Assembly (NCBI GenBank): GCA_046160825.1
Contig: JBJXHC010000092.1
Span: 1-64,000, forward strand
Direction: 5' to 3'
From: JBJXHC01 sp046160825
Lineage (GTDB): Bacteria; Bacteroidota; Ignavibacteria; UBA10030; UBA6906
DNA: 64,000 nucleotides
The position numbers were made by a program, and so were the translations under genes. Positions 1-11,600 of this stretch are shown one piece after another (within the stretch, counting starts at the first letter, position 1; every line of letters begins with the position of its first letter). The notes below the pieces were generated by a model. That model did no database searches and was not told the DNA's origin. It saw only the letters and a program-made list of their open reading frames with translations.

Positions 1-1234
1 TCGACCCCTGAGCCATCAGGTCGGGTTTGATGCGCGCCGGAATGCTCGTTGTCGGTCCGACGGAGCTAATACTGCTACGAGTGCCGCCGGCGTTCACTGC
101 ACCTATTGCAACAACACTATCGCCATCAGCCGGGGCACCAAGAGTGTTGCGGGATGCGTTGGAGCCATTGTTGCCGGCGGAATTCACCACAAGAATGCCG
201 CGACCCGCTGCCATGTCCGCAGCGCGCGTTATCAGGGTGGTGTTACCATTCATATTCTGCCACGTCCAACTCGGAAATGGTGAGTCGTAGTCGAGATAAC
301 CGAGTGACGTGCTGGTGACATCAACACCGATGCTGTCGGCCCATTCAATGCCCGCGAGCCAATAATCTTCCTCAGCGGGTGTCTCACTGCTGTCGTTTTC
401 CGTGCGGACGAGGATGAAACTCGCACCAAACGCCGGACCGATCAACTGGCCGGGTTTGTAGCCGCCAATCGTTGAAAGAGTGTTGACCCCATGACTGCCA
501 AAAGCTGTCGAAGGATTGTTTGGAATGACACTGACCTTATGGTCAACGAAGTCATATGTCGCGATGATGTTCATATCGGCAAACGATTCATGCGACAGCA
601 ATCTGAAGCCGTTGTCGAACACTGCGATGACCACGTTCTGGGCAAAATTGCCCGCGTTGTGAACAACAGGAACATTGATCTGTTGAACCTGGTTAAGTGC
701 AGCTCCATAATCGAGATCGAGAATGGATTCTGTTTCTTGCGGGGGATGGGAAGAATTCATGTCTGACTGCGATTCCACCACGTCATATTCTTTCTTGAAT
801 CGCGTCACCATCTCCATTTCGCGGACGAAAGGCAGGGTCGCCAGATGTTGTAGCTGTGCTTCTGTTGCTACGACACTCACAGCATTAAACCACTTGGAGC
901 GTTGACGGATTCTGAGGACACTCTGTGAGATTTGTTGTACGTACGATTCTTCCACCGGCAGATCCGAATAGTCCACCACACTTTCATGTGATCGTACCTT
1001 GAGTCGTCTTTGTAATGAGCGGTCAGACACAACGGATGCAGGGATAGCGTCGCGCAGTATTTCTGATGACCCCTTGTCATGAAAGAACACCCAGACGAGG
1101 ATTTCGTCACTGGGATTCACCCGCATCAGGTATTCATGAAGCCGCGTTCCGGTTTTTGATGCAGAGAAAGCAGAAACCGCTGCGAGCATGAGAATGACAA
1201 GGCTGAACGGGAAAAGCATACGAATTGAACGCAT
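1..1234 (-). CDS. Secreted subtilisin-like (S8) serine protease, C-terminus beyond the window edge
   Basis: The minus-strand frame stays open from an ATG at 1234 to the window edge, giving 411 visible residues. A signal peptide (MRSIRMLFPFSLVILMLAAV and following) is followed by a propeptide-like region and then a subtilase fold. The catalytic Asp is about residue 207 (VIAVFDNGF), the His about residue 248 (GSHGVNT), and the oxyanion Asn lies in VVNSAGNNG. The visible part stops at IKPDLMAQGS, just before where the catalytic Ser (GTS motif) is expected, so the Ser cannot be checked. The family consists of secreted endopeptidases. In this lineage such proteins often end in a T9SS sorting domain, which would lie outside the window. 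I see no good Shine-Dalgarno sequence before the ATG. The gene follows the methyltransferase gene with a 92-bp gap. The family call is firm; the substrate is unknown. Confidence 0.88.
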   Translation of the reverse strand, partial: MRSIRMLFPFSLVILMLAAVSAFSASKTGTRLHEYLMRVNPSDEILVWVFFHDKGSSEILRDAIPASVVSDRSLQRRLKVRSHESVVDYSDLPVEESYVQQISQSVLRIRQRSKWFNAVSVVATEAQLQHLATLPFVREMEMVTRFKKEYDVVESQSDMNSSHPPQETESILDLDYGAALNQVQQINVPVVHNAGNFAQNVVIAVFDNGFRLLSHESFADMNIIATYDFVDHKVSVIPNNPSTAFGSHGVNTLSTIGGYKPGQLIGPAFGASFILVRTENDSSETPAEEDYWLAGIEWADSIGVDVTSTSLGYLDYDSPFPSWTWQNMNGNTTLITRAADMAAGRGILVVNSAGNNGSNASRNTLGAPADGDSVVAIGAVNAGGTRSSISSVGPTTSIPARIKPDLMAQGS

Positions 1235-1326
1235 ATGGGATGGGAGGCTTGTGATTGACAAGTGATGTTAACAAAAAGTTACTCAAGAGCGTCGAGAGAA
1301 GCAAGTGCAATTCTTCCGGGCAAAAC

Positions 1327-2520
1327 TCAGCCGAAGAGGAATTCGGGGGAGAGGCCCAGGGCGGCGATTTGGGTGCGAATCTCCTCCTTGTAAAGCGAAT
1401 TCATCACGATCACGACGTCCGGTTTGTATTCTCTTAAGAACTCGGGAGAAATGATCCGTTGTCCCGTACCAGCCACGTACATTCCCTGCTTTCGCGGATT
1501 GATATCCACCATGTAACCAATGTCCTGGAGTCCTGCAAAGGTGTTCAGGAATGTCACACCCTTTGATCCGCCACCCCATACAACAGCTTTCCGACCATCG
1601 CGATTCAGGCGGACGAACGTCTCTTTCCACTCTCCCACTTTGTTGGAATATTTCACGGAGAATGCCTCCACCAGCTTGTTCATAGCCTGCAGATCGTTCG
1701 TGGTTGTCTTTACAACACCGGTCGGCTTGTCCCCAGGCATCGCTTGCAAACCGAGATACTGGCCACCGAATGTTTCCGTGGTATCCGTGACATCAAAACC
1801 TGACGATGTAAATACTCCGGCCATTGAGTTGGCGCAGAAGTACGAGCAGTGTTCATAAATAATATCCCAGATTCCCAGATCTCGAAGTGTGTAGAGAACA
1901 TTAGGGACCTCGAAGTACACTGCTGTGTTCGGCCTGTTGCCGATGGAACGCCGTACGCTTGCCACAAAACCACGAGGATGTTGGATATGCTCGAGTACAT
2001 GACGGCAGGCAACAAGGTCCGCTTTGTAGTGTTGGTGGTGTTCTGAATAGAATTCCTGAATAAACGTTACCTCGGGTGAGGTACGAGCATCCTCTTCTGT
2101 CGGAACATAGCTCGGATCGAATCCCTTGCCACGGTTGCCGCCACGTTTGCAGATGAGTTTGAGAAAATCCCCCTTGCCGCATCCGATATCCACGATGTCC
2201 TTGTCGCGGAGACCGTAGCGTTGAATGAGACTGTCGGCAAGGTCCTCGGCAAATCGTTGGAAACTCGGTGAGAAGTGAAGAGAGTTTTCATATGCCTGAG
2301 TATATTCCATCAACATTGGGTCAAACGCAAGATTGGAAACATGGCCACACTTTCTGCAATATCCAAGTGTCAAATCTCCCCGCGGTGCGGCCAGTGCCTC
2401 ACTGGGTGTCGGCCAAAGTACATTACAGTGGACCGGAACCTGTTGAATCTCGACAAATACCTGAACATCGGAAGTCCCGCACGCTGTACATGACGGTGTT
2501 GAAGTATTGTTCATCGGCAT
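1327..2520 (-). CDS. SAM-dependent sugar C-methyltransferase-like protein (397 aa)
   Basis: This protein has the three-part layout of the NDP-sugar C-methyltransferase family (TylC3/NovU/TcaB9 relatives). An N-terminal zinc-binding domain has Cys11/Cys14 and Cys55/Cys58. A Rossmann methyltransferase domain has motif I DIGCGKGDF at residues 111-119. A C-terminal Rossmann-like domain contains VVWGGGSKGVTF. The segment around residue 223 reads IIYEHCSYFC, which matches the family's active-site YxEH region, but the first Tyr is replaced by Ile. The protein is clearly paralogous to the one at 41294-42526 and less close to the one at 52767-53996. It lies downstream of the largest surface-protein gene, but a terminator (2625-2658) separates the two. 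The family predicts methyl transfer to a carbon of a nucleotide-linked keto-sugar. The actual substrate cannot be read from the sequence, and methylation of another small molecule is possible. Confidence 0.8.
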   Translation of the reverse strand: MPMNNTSTPSCTACGTSDVQVFVEIQQVPVHCNVLWPTPSEALAAPRGDLTLGYCRKCGHVSNLAFDPMLMEYTQAYENSLHFSPSFQRFAEDLADSLIQRYGLRDKDIVDIGCGKGDFLKLICKRGGNRGKGFDPSYVPTEEDARTSPEVTFIQEFYSEHHQHYKADLVACRHVLEHIQHPRGFVASVRRSIGNRPNTAVYFEVPNVLYTLRDLGIWDIIYEHCSYFCANSMAGVFTSSGFDVTDTTETFGGQYLGLQAMPGDKPTGVVKTTTNDLQAMNKLVEAFSVKYSNKVGEWKETFVRLNRDGRKAVVWGGGSKGVTFLNTFAGLQDIGYMVDINPRKQGMYVAGTGQRIISPEFLREYKPDVVIVMNSLYKEEIRTQIAALGLSPEFLFG

Positions 2521-2565
2521 TCAATTCTTTCGTTCATTCTATTGGTGACTGATGTAAGAGCAGTC

Positions 2566-2573
2566 CAAATGTA
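2566..2573 (-). promoter_or_regulatory. Candidate -7 promoter element for the methyltransferase gene
   Basis: The minus strand reads TACATTTG here, an exact fit to the Bacteroidota -7 consensus TAnnTTTG. It lies 46 nt upstream of the ATG and between the preceding terminator and the gene. I see no good -33 TTTG at the usual spacing, so this is only a candidate. Confidence 0.35.
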
Positions 2574-2624
2574 GGAAAAAGAGGAGAGAAATTCCTTGCG
2601 AGAGAGTGGAAGGGGCTTCATAGA

Positions 2625-2658
2625 AGCAAAAAGGCGATGGAGAACATCCACCGCCTTT
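2625..2658 (-). terminator. Rho-independent terminator after the 4139-aa surface-protein gene
   Basis: An 11-bp stem (2630-2640 with 2648-2658, one G-U pair) with a 7-nt loop is followed on the minus strand by TTTTTGCTTC. It starts 26 nt after the stop codon of the giant gene. Confidence 0.85.
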
Positions 2659-2683
2659 GCCAAACGATAAAAGATTCGCCCTT

Positions 2684-5600
2684 CTATCGAAGGAGGATCA
2701 TCTTCTTGAGATTACTGAATGTCTTTCCGGAAACCCCCACAGCATTCATACGGTAGATGAAGACGCCGCTACCCACATGTATGCCGGTCATATTACGTCC
2801 ATCCCACACCGTATTGTAATATCCTCCGTCCATTGTTCCGTCGGCCAATGTCGCGACCTCCTGGCCAAGCATGTTGTACACCTTCACGGAGACTGTTGCA
2901 GCTTCCGGAATCCCGAACTGAATCGTCGTGGTCGGATTGAACGGGTTGGGGTAGTTGGAGTTCAAGAAAAATTCCTCCGGCACAAGAGGCTCGGTATGCG
3001 CGATTTCTTCCTCTCCACCAAACGCCTTTGTCGGCACAATCGGTACTTCAGTATTATAGAAGTAGTCAACGGTACCAATAAACAATGGCGGTGTCGGACC
3101 CGCATTGCCGAAGAATGGACCGACCTTTGTCGAAACAAGATTGTGTGCAAATGTTCCGGCGTTAACCCAGGTTGTGCCATTATACGAGAACGACTGGGTC
3201 CAGGTATTACCGACGCGTTTCACCTTCAGATACAATGGATTGCCGTCTGCGATAGTCGAGTCAACATATGTAGTAGGAGTACTGCCCGCAAGCGATGCCG
3301 CGAAAACTCTCGTCAAGCCGGTATTGCGGACAAAGTCAAATCGAAGATAATTTGCCGGGTCTTGTTCAACGATGATCCCTTGTATCTGCGAACGCAACGT
3401 CAGAGTTGTATTGAATTTCGCCTCAACCTCGAAGTTGGCATTGTTCGAGTTCTGCATTATGCGTGGTGCATTGTTTCCACTGATCCAGGCGTCGTGGACA
3501 ACACCAGGTGGCACGTTGATGGAAAGAGCACTTCCGGTCATGGACAATGAAGCATCACCAAGAGGATTGTAGTATGTCCAGAGGTCGGTGTTCAAATTGA
3601 CAGCATTGAAATTATCCGACACAATCGTGGAGAGAATTGGTATGCCCGACGAGCCGACATACTGTGGATCATCCACTACGACATTCACGTCTCTGTAGGC
3701 AGAATTGATAACAGTGCTGGCACCGGTGAACGTCGAGTCCTCCGAGAATCCGATGGTGAACGTTTGCGGCACCACGTCAATATACCGGATACAGCATGGG
3801 TCCTTTCTTCCAAATCCAAAAACCGTCATCCCACCATCTTGTTGCCGGAAGTAATCATTCTTGTTATCGTCTTCGTGATGGACAGTATATAGAACCCGTT
3901 GCATCGACGGGTCACCAAAATATGCCCATTCCGGTGATGCGAGATCGGTGGACCATGGAGAGGACATCACATTTCGGACGCCGGTGGAACGGTACACAAA
4001 GTCCCCATTCACATCGAGCTGTCCGCCGGGGGTGCCTTCGTACAAGAACCAATAGTTCGCCCCCATTTTCACCATTGTCATTCTCGCGTAACCGGGGAAA
4101 ATGTCCCACAGAGCTTCCCACAGGCCATTGTTACTGGTCGTCCGGATGCGAAGCTTGAGCGGACCCTGACTTGCCAGAGAGCTGGAAGAACTCGGGTAAC
4201 CGGGATGGAATACGTCGCCGGCATTCGGGATACCTCTGAAGTCGTTGAATGCTCCAACGGGAATACCCCCTGGAGGCGCGGGGTGATAGCCAATCCAGTC
4301 ATTGCCATTGTTGTCAAACATGCTGGCAAAACCGCCGCCGACTTTGTGGTAGTAGTACGTTCCGGAGGATGTGACTATGCGAAAACTCTCCTGTCCTTCG
4401 TATGAAGCGGTGTCAAAGACAGAGACTTGGGCAGGGAAACTCGGAGGAGTGAATGATCCCCCTCCTGTTGTATCAAAGTACACGTCGAAATACCGTGTGC
4501 TATTTGCTCCGGTGACTCCTTCCATCAGGAGGACCATTGTTCCCGATGCGTTTGTTGTGGCGTTGTAGGTTGGATCGAAATCGAATTGGGTCGGAACCAG
4601 TGTGTCAATGATGGCATGTGTGCTGTCCACCTCAATAACACGCATCGAGTTTACGTCAAATGTTGAAGCGAAATGACCGAGTGTTGCAAGTGCGCCGGTA
4701 AAGTTCATCGCCGATTCGATGGGTTTGTTAACGCGCTGATAACCCGCGGCGTGTATTCTCAATGGTACGCGGAATGCCCACTTGGCATTCCACCATGGCA
4801 AGGGTACTGCAGTGATGACATGGAGCTTGGCGCTGGTGCTCGGTACGTTGCCAAAGGGATTGGATACCACAACCGCAAAAGTTGCTCCACTGTCTGCAAG
4901 AACCGTCGGGAGTGTTGTATATGTTGAGCTGGTTGCACCCGTGATATTGACGCCATTCTTTTTCCACTGATATGTCAAAGGCGGCGATCCCGCAGCAACG
5001 ACAGAAAACATTGCCCGCTGTCCCTCAATGACCGATTTGTCAGTGGGGTGCGTAGTTATGGACGGTGGAATGCCATCCTCCGGAACTACCGGCGTCGCCT
5101 GATTAAAGAAATAGTCGACGATACAGGTGAATGCAGGAGGAGTGCTTCCGGCATTTCCCGCATACACGCCCACCGAGTCAACCATGATCGGATATGAATA
5201 GGATCCCGCGCTAGTAAACGTGCTTCCGTTGGTGGAATAGGACATTGTCCACAAATCCCCCTGCCGCTTCACCCGCAGCCACAGTGGAGCCGTGCCCTTG
5301 GGGATGGAATTGAGGTTGAGATTGATTCGGGTGGTCGGTGTGTTGTTGACCATTGTTGCCGAGAACGCCCTGATGATGTTACTTGTAGCATGCGTTACAA
5401 AGTCGAACCGCATGTAGTTGCTGGTGTTTTGTTGGATGATGATTCCTTCCAACTGATGCACCCCGGTAACACCGGACTCGAATTTAGCCTCGATCTCAAA
5501 GTTGGTGTTGTTGGCATCTTGCATAATGCGTGGAGCGAAATTGCCTCCGGTCCAGGAATCATGAGTGTTGCTGGACGGTACATTGATGGAGACCCGGGCA

Positions 5601-8600
5601 TTTTGAGTACCTACGCCGGAGAAACTCAATGAGGCGTCATTTCTTGGATTGACAAATCTCCACAATCCGGTATTCAGCGAGCCTGTGTGGAAATCGTCAG
5701 AAATTATGATTGAAGCAGGATGGACGACAGTCAGCGTAGCAGAAAGACTTGTGTCCGCTCCGAATTCGTTGGTCACAATGCAACGGAACACGGCTCCACT
5801 ATCCGCGGCAACTGTTGTGGTGATGAGCGAATAGAGAGCGCTTGTCGCTCCGGGGATGTTCGCACCGTTCCTTTGCCATTGAATCACCATCGGTGGAGTT
5901 CCGATAACAGTGATTGCCATTGAGACTGTATCACCTGCCTCAACTGTTGAGTTGATTGGATGTGCCGTAATGTTGGGAACTACTCCCGATCCAGCGTCCT
6001 CGTCGAGAATCGGAAACTCCCTGTTGAAGAAATAGTCCACCAATGCCGTGTATTCCGGCAACCCTGCCCCGGCATTTCCGGCATACGGTCCAACCTTGTT
6101 GACAGTCATGGCATGTGTGAACTGAGCGCCAGTGAGCCAGTTCAATCCATTATAGGAAAAGCTTTGCGTCCATTGGTTGCCGATGCGCTTTACACGCATG
6201 TAGGGAGGCAGCGTGTCATAGTCGACGTTGTAACGTGGAGTGAATGTTGTACCATTGGTTACAGTTCCCGAAAACATCTTTGTTCTTGTCCCGGTAGAAG
6301 AATAATCGAACCGGATAAAATTTACTGAATCCTGCTTGATGATAATGCCATGCATCTGTACCAGACCATTGAACGGTGAGTCGAACTTTGCCTCCACTTC
6401 GAAGTTCACGTTGTTCGCCGGCTGCAACAATTGGATTGCGGTATTGGACGGCGACCAAGGCTCATGTTTTATTCCGGGAGGAACCTTCAAAGCAACACGT
6501 GCGTCCAATGTTCCACTTCCCGACATTTGATATGAACCATCACTGAGAGGATTCACCAGCGTCCAGAGGTTCGTGTTGAGTGTGTCCGCGAAGAAGTCAT
6601 CAGACACAATGGTAGAAAGCACGTCAAGAGGTACAACGGTTACGTTACCGATACTGACATCAAGATGATGTGCAACAAGGAGAATACATCCCGTTTGTGG
6701 GTGATTGAAACTCTGGATGCCATACAGATCCCAGCCGGCCGGCTCTGCTGTTCCATCTTGCCATATCTTGATCTGGTACTGCCCTCCGACTCCCGGCAAT
6801 GTTTGTACACGAGCTTTGAATATATACCGGATGCCGAGAGACAACGTCCTGCCGGAATTGTCTTGATTCATGACAACAAGGTTATTGCCATATATCCTCA
6901 GTCGCTGACTGAAATCATTGTCCCAATCGTACCATGACAACGAGCCAAGGGGAAGAAACCCGGTCTTGGGTTGCATTCCCGCGGTGGATGCCGGCAGGTC
7001 GCTATGTCCGGGCCATCGCATCAGGAATCCGATTCCCGCGCCATTGCTCGGTGCTTTAAATCCGGCAGTATCGACAGAGTGAATAGTGATCGGTGCGCTA
7101 ATCTCGTAGTCGTTCCATGTTTGTTCACCGATAGCTACAAGCCGGTCGTATCCCGGTTCCACTACACGCAGATTGCCGTTGTTGATTGTCCATTTCCCGT
7201 CAACAACCTGTGCGACACTCTGGATGGATGGAGCAGTACTCCAATCAATCTGGTATGTTTTGGACCAGGATACGCTTGGGATATAATTTACAGTGACAGT
7301 TTCCCTCTTGACCGTGAATTGACTGTCTGCCGCAATAATAACCACCTGATTGGTCTGAGGTTGCGGAAGCAGAGTCGAGTACAGGATGTCGACATTAAAA
7401 TCACCCTTCTTCGTGAGCCGGCGCGAATCCGATCCGACTGTAAGATTGACTTCGGGTCCACCGTTCAACGTGTATTTCAAGGATGCAATGCCATGCGGAT
7501 CGGCGACGTTGCCGAGGATGTTGATATATGGCTGGGGATTTCCGTTATGACCAAAGGTTTGCTCATTCCCATACCATACGTCAATCACGGGAGGTGTGGG
7601 AATAGACGTGGTGAGAGTAAAGTCGGCACTGGTATCTGCATTGCCAACTCCATCCATGGCGATGATTCTGAAATGATACAGCGTGCTGTTCTGCAAACCG
7701 GTTGCTTGCAGAGTGTGTATAGTTCTCAGGTCAGCATGTTGAGCATTTCCCAACTCGTAGCCGGTGGTCAAGCCGTATTGAATGACTCCGTCTGTTGGTT
7801 CATTCGTTACCCAGTTGACAAGAAATGATGCAGCTCCTGGGACATTGCTGACCTGCAGTATTTCCGGAGGGAATGTATCAACCGCGGTGCCTCCGTCTTC
7901 AGGTTCCACCGGATCAGCGACGAGGAAGAAGTAATCCACGTTTGCAGTGAATGCGGGAGGGGTTGTGCCGACATTGCCCGCAAACGGTCCGACGGCGTTC
8001 ACGCTGAGGGTGTGTGAGAAACTTGCCGCGGTTGTCCAATTTGTCCCATCGTTGGAATAGAACTGTGTCCACTGGTTCCCCTGTCGTCGCACACGTAAAT
8101 ACGACGGGTTGGAGATTGTCACATTCACGTCGTGTCGAATAGTGGGAACACCGTTAAGAAATGACGCCGCATAGATATTTGTCGATGAGGGTTTGCGGGT
8201 AAAGTCGAAACGAATAAAGTTCAATGCATCCTGTTGAATGATAATTCCCTGCATTTGCGAGTTTGCTGCAAGATTGGATTCGAACTTCGCTTCCACTTCA
8301 AAGTCAACGTCGTTTGCCGATTGGAGAATCCTCGGTGCGAAATTGTTGTCAGACCATACATCGTGCGCAACCCCGGCTGGCAAAGTAAAAGTCAGGTACG
8401 CATTGGATGTATTTGTTCCCGTCAATGCAATAAGAGTATTGAGCGGATTCACCACTCCCCACTGAGTCGGGGGAAGTCCAAATGTATTGAAATCGTCGGA
8501 TTCGATCCCGGATGGATGAGGGAGAACCGTAATCATTGCTGCATCGCTCGTGTCCGAGCCGCCACTGTTGGTAGCGATACATCTGAATAAATCCCCGCTG

Positions 8601-11600
8601 TCGGATTGCTTGATTTTGGGGTTGAGATAAGCAGCCGATGTTGCACCCGGGATGTTTGCTCCGTTTTGTTGCCATTGATATGTGAGGGGCAATGACCCAA
8701 CAGCCGCCACGGAAAGGAGTACAGAGTCTCCTACCACGACAGATCGATTTGACGGATGAGTGGTTATTGACGCCGCAACAAAACTCCCATCTTCGGGGGC
8801 AATAGGACTTGCATTATTGAAGAAGTAATCAACAAGGCCTGTGAATTGCGGTGCTGGCGAACCGGCGTTGAGGATGAATGGGCCGACTCGGCCGACTGTG
8901 AGTGTAAATGAAAACGTTCCGGCCGTCGTCCATGTGCTTCCGTTATACGAATATCTGTGCGTCCAAGTGTTTCCAACTCTGGTAACGCGCATGTAGATAG
9001 GGTTGCCGTTGGAAATACTGAGATCGTATCTGGTTGTTGCCGTGCCATTGGTGATTGTCGCCGCATAGACTCTTGTACCAGTCGTACGTTGCTGGAAATT
9101 GAAACGGATATAATTGGTAAGGTCTTGTTCGACAATCACCCCGGACCCCTGGTATTGAGCCGCCATGTTCGCCTGGAACTTGAGCTGAATCTCGAAGTCC
9201 GTGTTATTCGCCGGTTGGAGAATCCGGGGAGAGAACGCACCGGACGTCCACATATCGTGTGCATCCCCCGTTGGAATGTTCATGGAGAGGAGAGCATCGG
9301 TTGTTCCTGATCCGACCATCGTCAATGTCGATGGCGTGCCCGGATTGATGAAATTCCAGACATTTGAATTGAATGAAGAAGCATTGAAGTCATCAGAGAC
9401 GATTGATGAAATCGGCACAGTGGATATGACGCCGAGAATACCGGTATTTGATGTTAGAGGTCCGGCTGCATTTGCTGCAATACACTTAAACTGTGAACCA
9501 TTGTCGGCGAGTACGAGCGTTGGCGTGACGTACCATGCCGAGGTTGCCCCGGCAATAAGTACGTCGTTCCTGTACCACTGATACGTGATGGGTTCTGTTC
9601 CCGTCACGCCGACGACAAATGCGGCCTTCTTCCCCGTTTGGACTGTTTGACTTGCGGGGTGATGCACGAACTGCACTTGCAATGGCTGAACCGTCAGAGT
9701 GGCACCATTGCTCGTGGCGGTGCCACCGTTGTTGGATACCACGCATCGATATGATGCGCCGTTATCGGACATCCCTGCTGGTGGAATGGTATATGTTGAA
9801 CTGTTTGCTCCGGGGATAGCCACGGAGTTTCTCTGCCACTGATAAATGAATGGCTGAGTCCCTGCAGCATCAACGGAGAATGTTGCGGTCTGACCAGCCA
9901 GGACTGTTTGGTTTGTCGGGTGTAATGCAATACTTGGTGGAATGGCGGGAGTTGTCCGATACCGGACGACCATCGCGGGACCAGGCCACAATACTTCAAT
10001 ACCGTGTCCGGTTGCATTGGAGAACACAGTAAAGGTGTTGACTCCGGTGATTAACGCCGAAGTTGGAGGCGACAATATATCATACGAATAGAAATCATCT
10101 CCACCGAGCGGTGGGGCGGTCCAAGTGTTGACTTTATAGTAGTGGGTTTCACCAGACAATGCCCCCTTGTTGGTCCCATTCCATGTCTTCAATAAGAACC
10201 TGGCCGCCAGTGCGTTCGCAAGTCCGGGCGTCCCTGGGACAGTAAATTTGCTTGTGGCCGTCGTTCGCCCGAGTCGTACATTAAATCGTTCCGGTACGTT
10301 GGTGGCTTTATAGAGCTTAACAGAAATAGAATCGCGCTGCAACGTCAGGCCGGCGACTTCGTTGGTAACGAACCACACGCCATTGTTATCCCTGATGCGG
10401 GCAACCAATCGGATGGAGCCTTGCAGTTGATCAGGGACGAAGTCGGTATTCCATGTTACTTGATAGGGTGGTGTTGTCGCAGTACCAACAATATTTGAAA
10501 CATTCAGGGAGTTATCAGTCTTCAGTCGATGATAGCTTTGATGGTAATCCAGATAAATGCCATCGCCATCAGTATCGTAGCCATCATAATAAGCCAGGAC
10601 CTCTACTTTGCTAATACCTGCTCCACCGGAGGCACTAACTGCAATCGTGGGGTTTTCCCCGAAGGAAGCTCCATTTGTGGGTGATGTGATTGTCCCTGTC
10701 GGGTGAGGTTTGCTGGCGCCGTAGTACACTCGAACCGTCGTCGCGTACCAACCCCAATGTCCCCAACCAAACCCATAACATGTCTGACCGCCCGAATTTC
10801 CCTCAATCGTATTTGTACCCTGCTTCAAGTGATTGACAGGAATACTGATCATCGGATTGGGTTGCTGCAGATAACATTGTCCGTTGGCACCCACCGGAAT
10901 ACCATTCGTTGCCCCCAATTCGGGAATTGCAATCCAGGCATTTCCGTTCATCCTGAATTGCTTATTCGTTGTCCCGATATGACCGCCCCATTGATCGATC
11001 AAGACTTGGGCGCTGGTGATTCCCACAGTATCGTTTATCGTAAACGACATAATCGAATTGGGTTTGTACTGTTGCGCCTTGGAGTGAGTAGATGCTTGAT
11101 CAATGACGCGCCATTCTTTGCTGCCGCTCGTGGTCATCACGCGCGTGAATTCCTTGTAGATATTCCCTGGTCTCGGAGAAAGGCTGGTCATCGGTGGAGG
11201 AACATCAGTGACGGACAGGAGCGCATTGCTACTCGTGTCGCTCCCCGCACTATTCGATACAATACACCGGTAGAGGGAACCGTTGTTTCCGATCGATGTT
11301 GCAGGAGTGGTATACGAAGCAGATGTCGCGCCTCCAATATTGGCTCCATTGACTTGCCATTGATAGGAAAGGGTGGGAGATCCACTCGCCGTTACCGTGA
11401 AGTTTGCCGTTTGGGGCACGTTGACGGATTTGTTTTGCGGGTTCTGCGTGACCGTCGGTGGAAGATACGTCGCTGATAGCATGGCATTGTCAGTTGTGTC
11501 AACACCTGCCGAGTTGGTCACGATGCATCTAAAAATTGATCCACTGTCAGCAAGCACCGTCGCCGGCGTGGTGTAGGATGCACTCGTTGCTCCTCCCACG

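Noticed and set aside
2657..3550. Long open frame on the plus strand (297 codons) opposite the end of the 4139-aa gene
   Set aside because: It lies wholly antisense to a conserved coding region (concanavalin-like and sorting domains), has no recognisable protein features and no ribosome site. Similar plus-strand frames opposite the other giant genes (6971-7828, 10703-11476) were rejected for the same reason.
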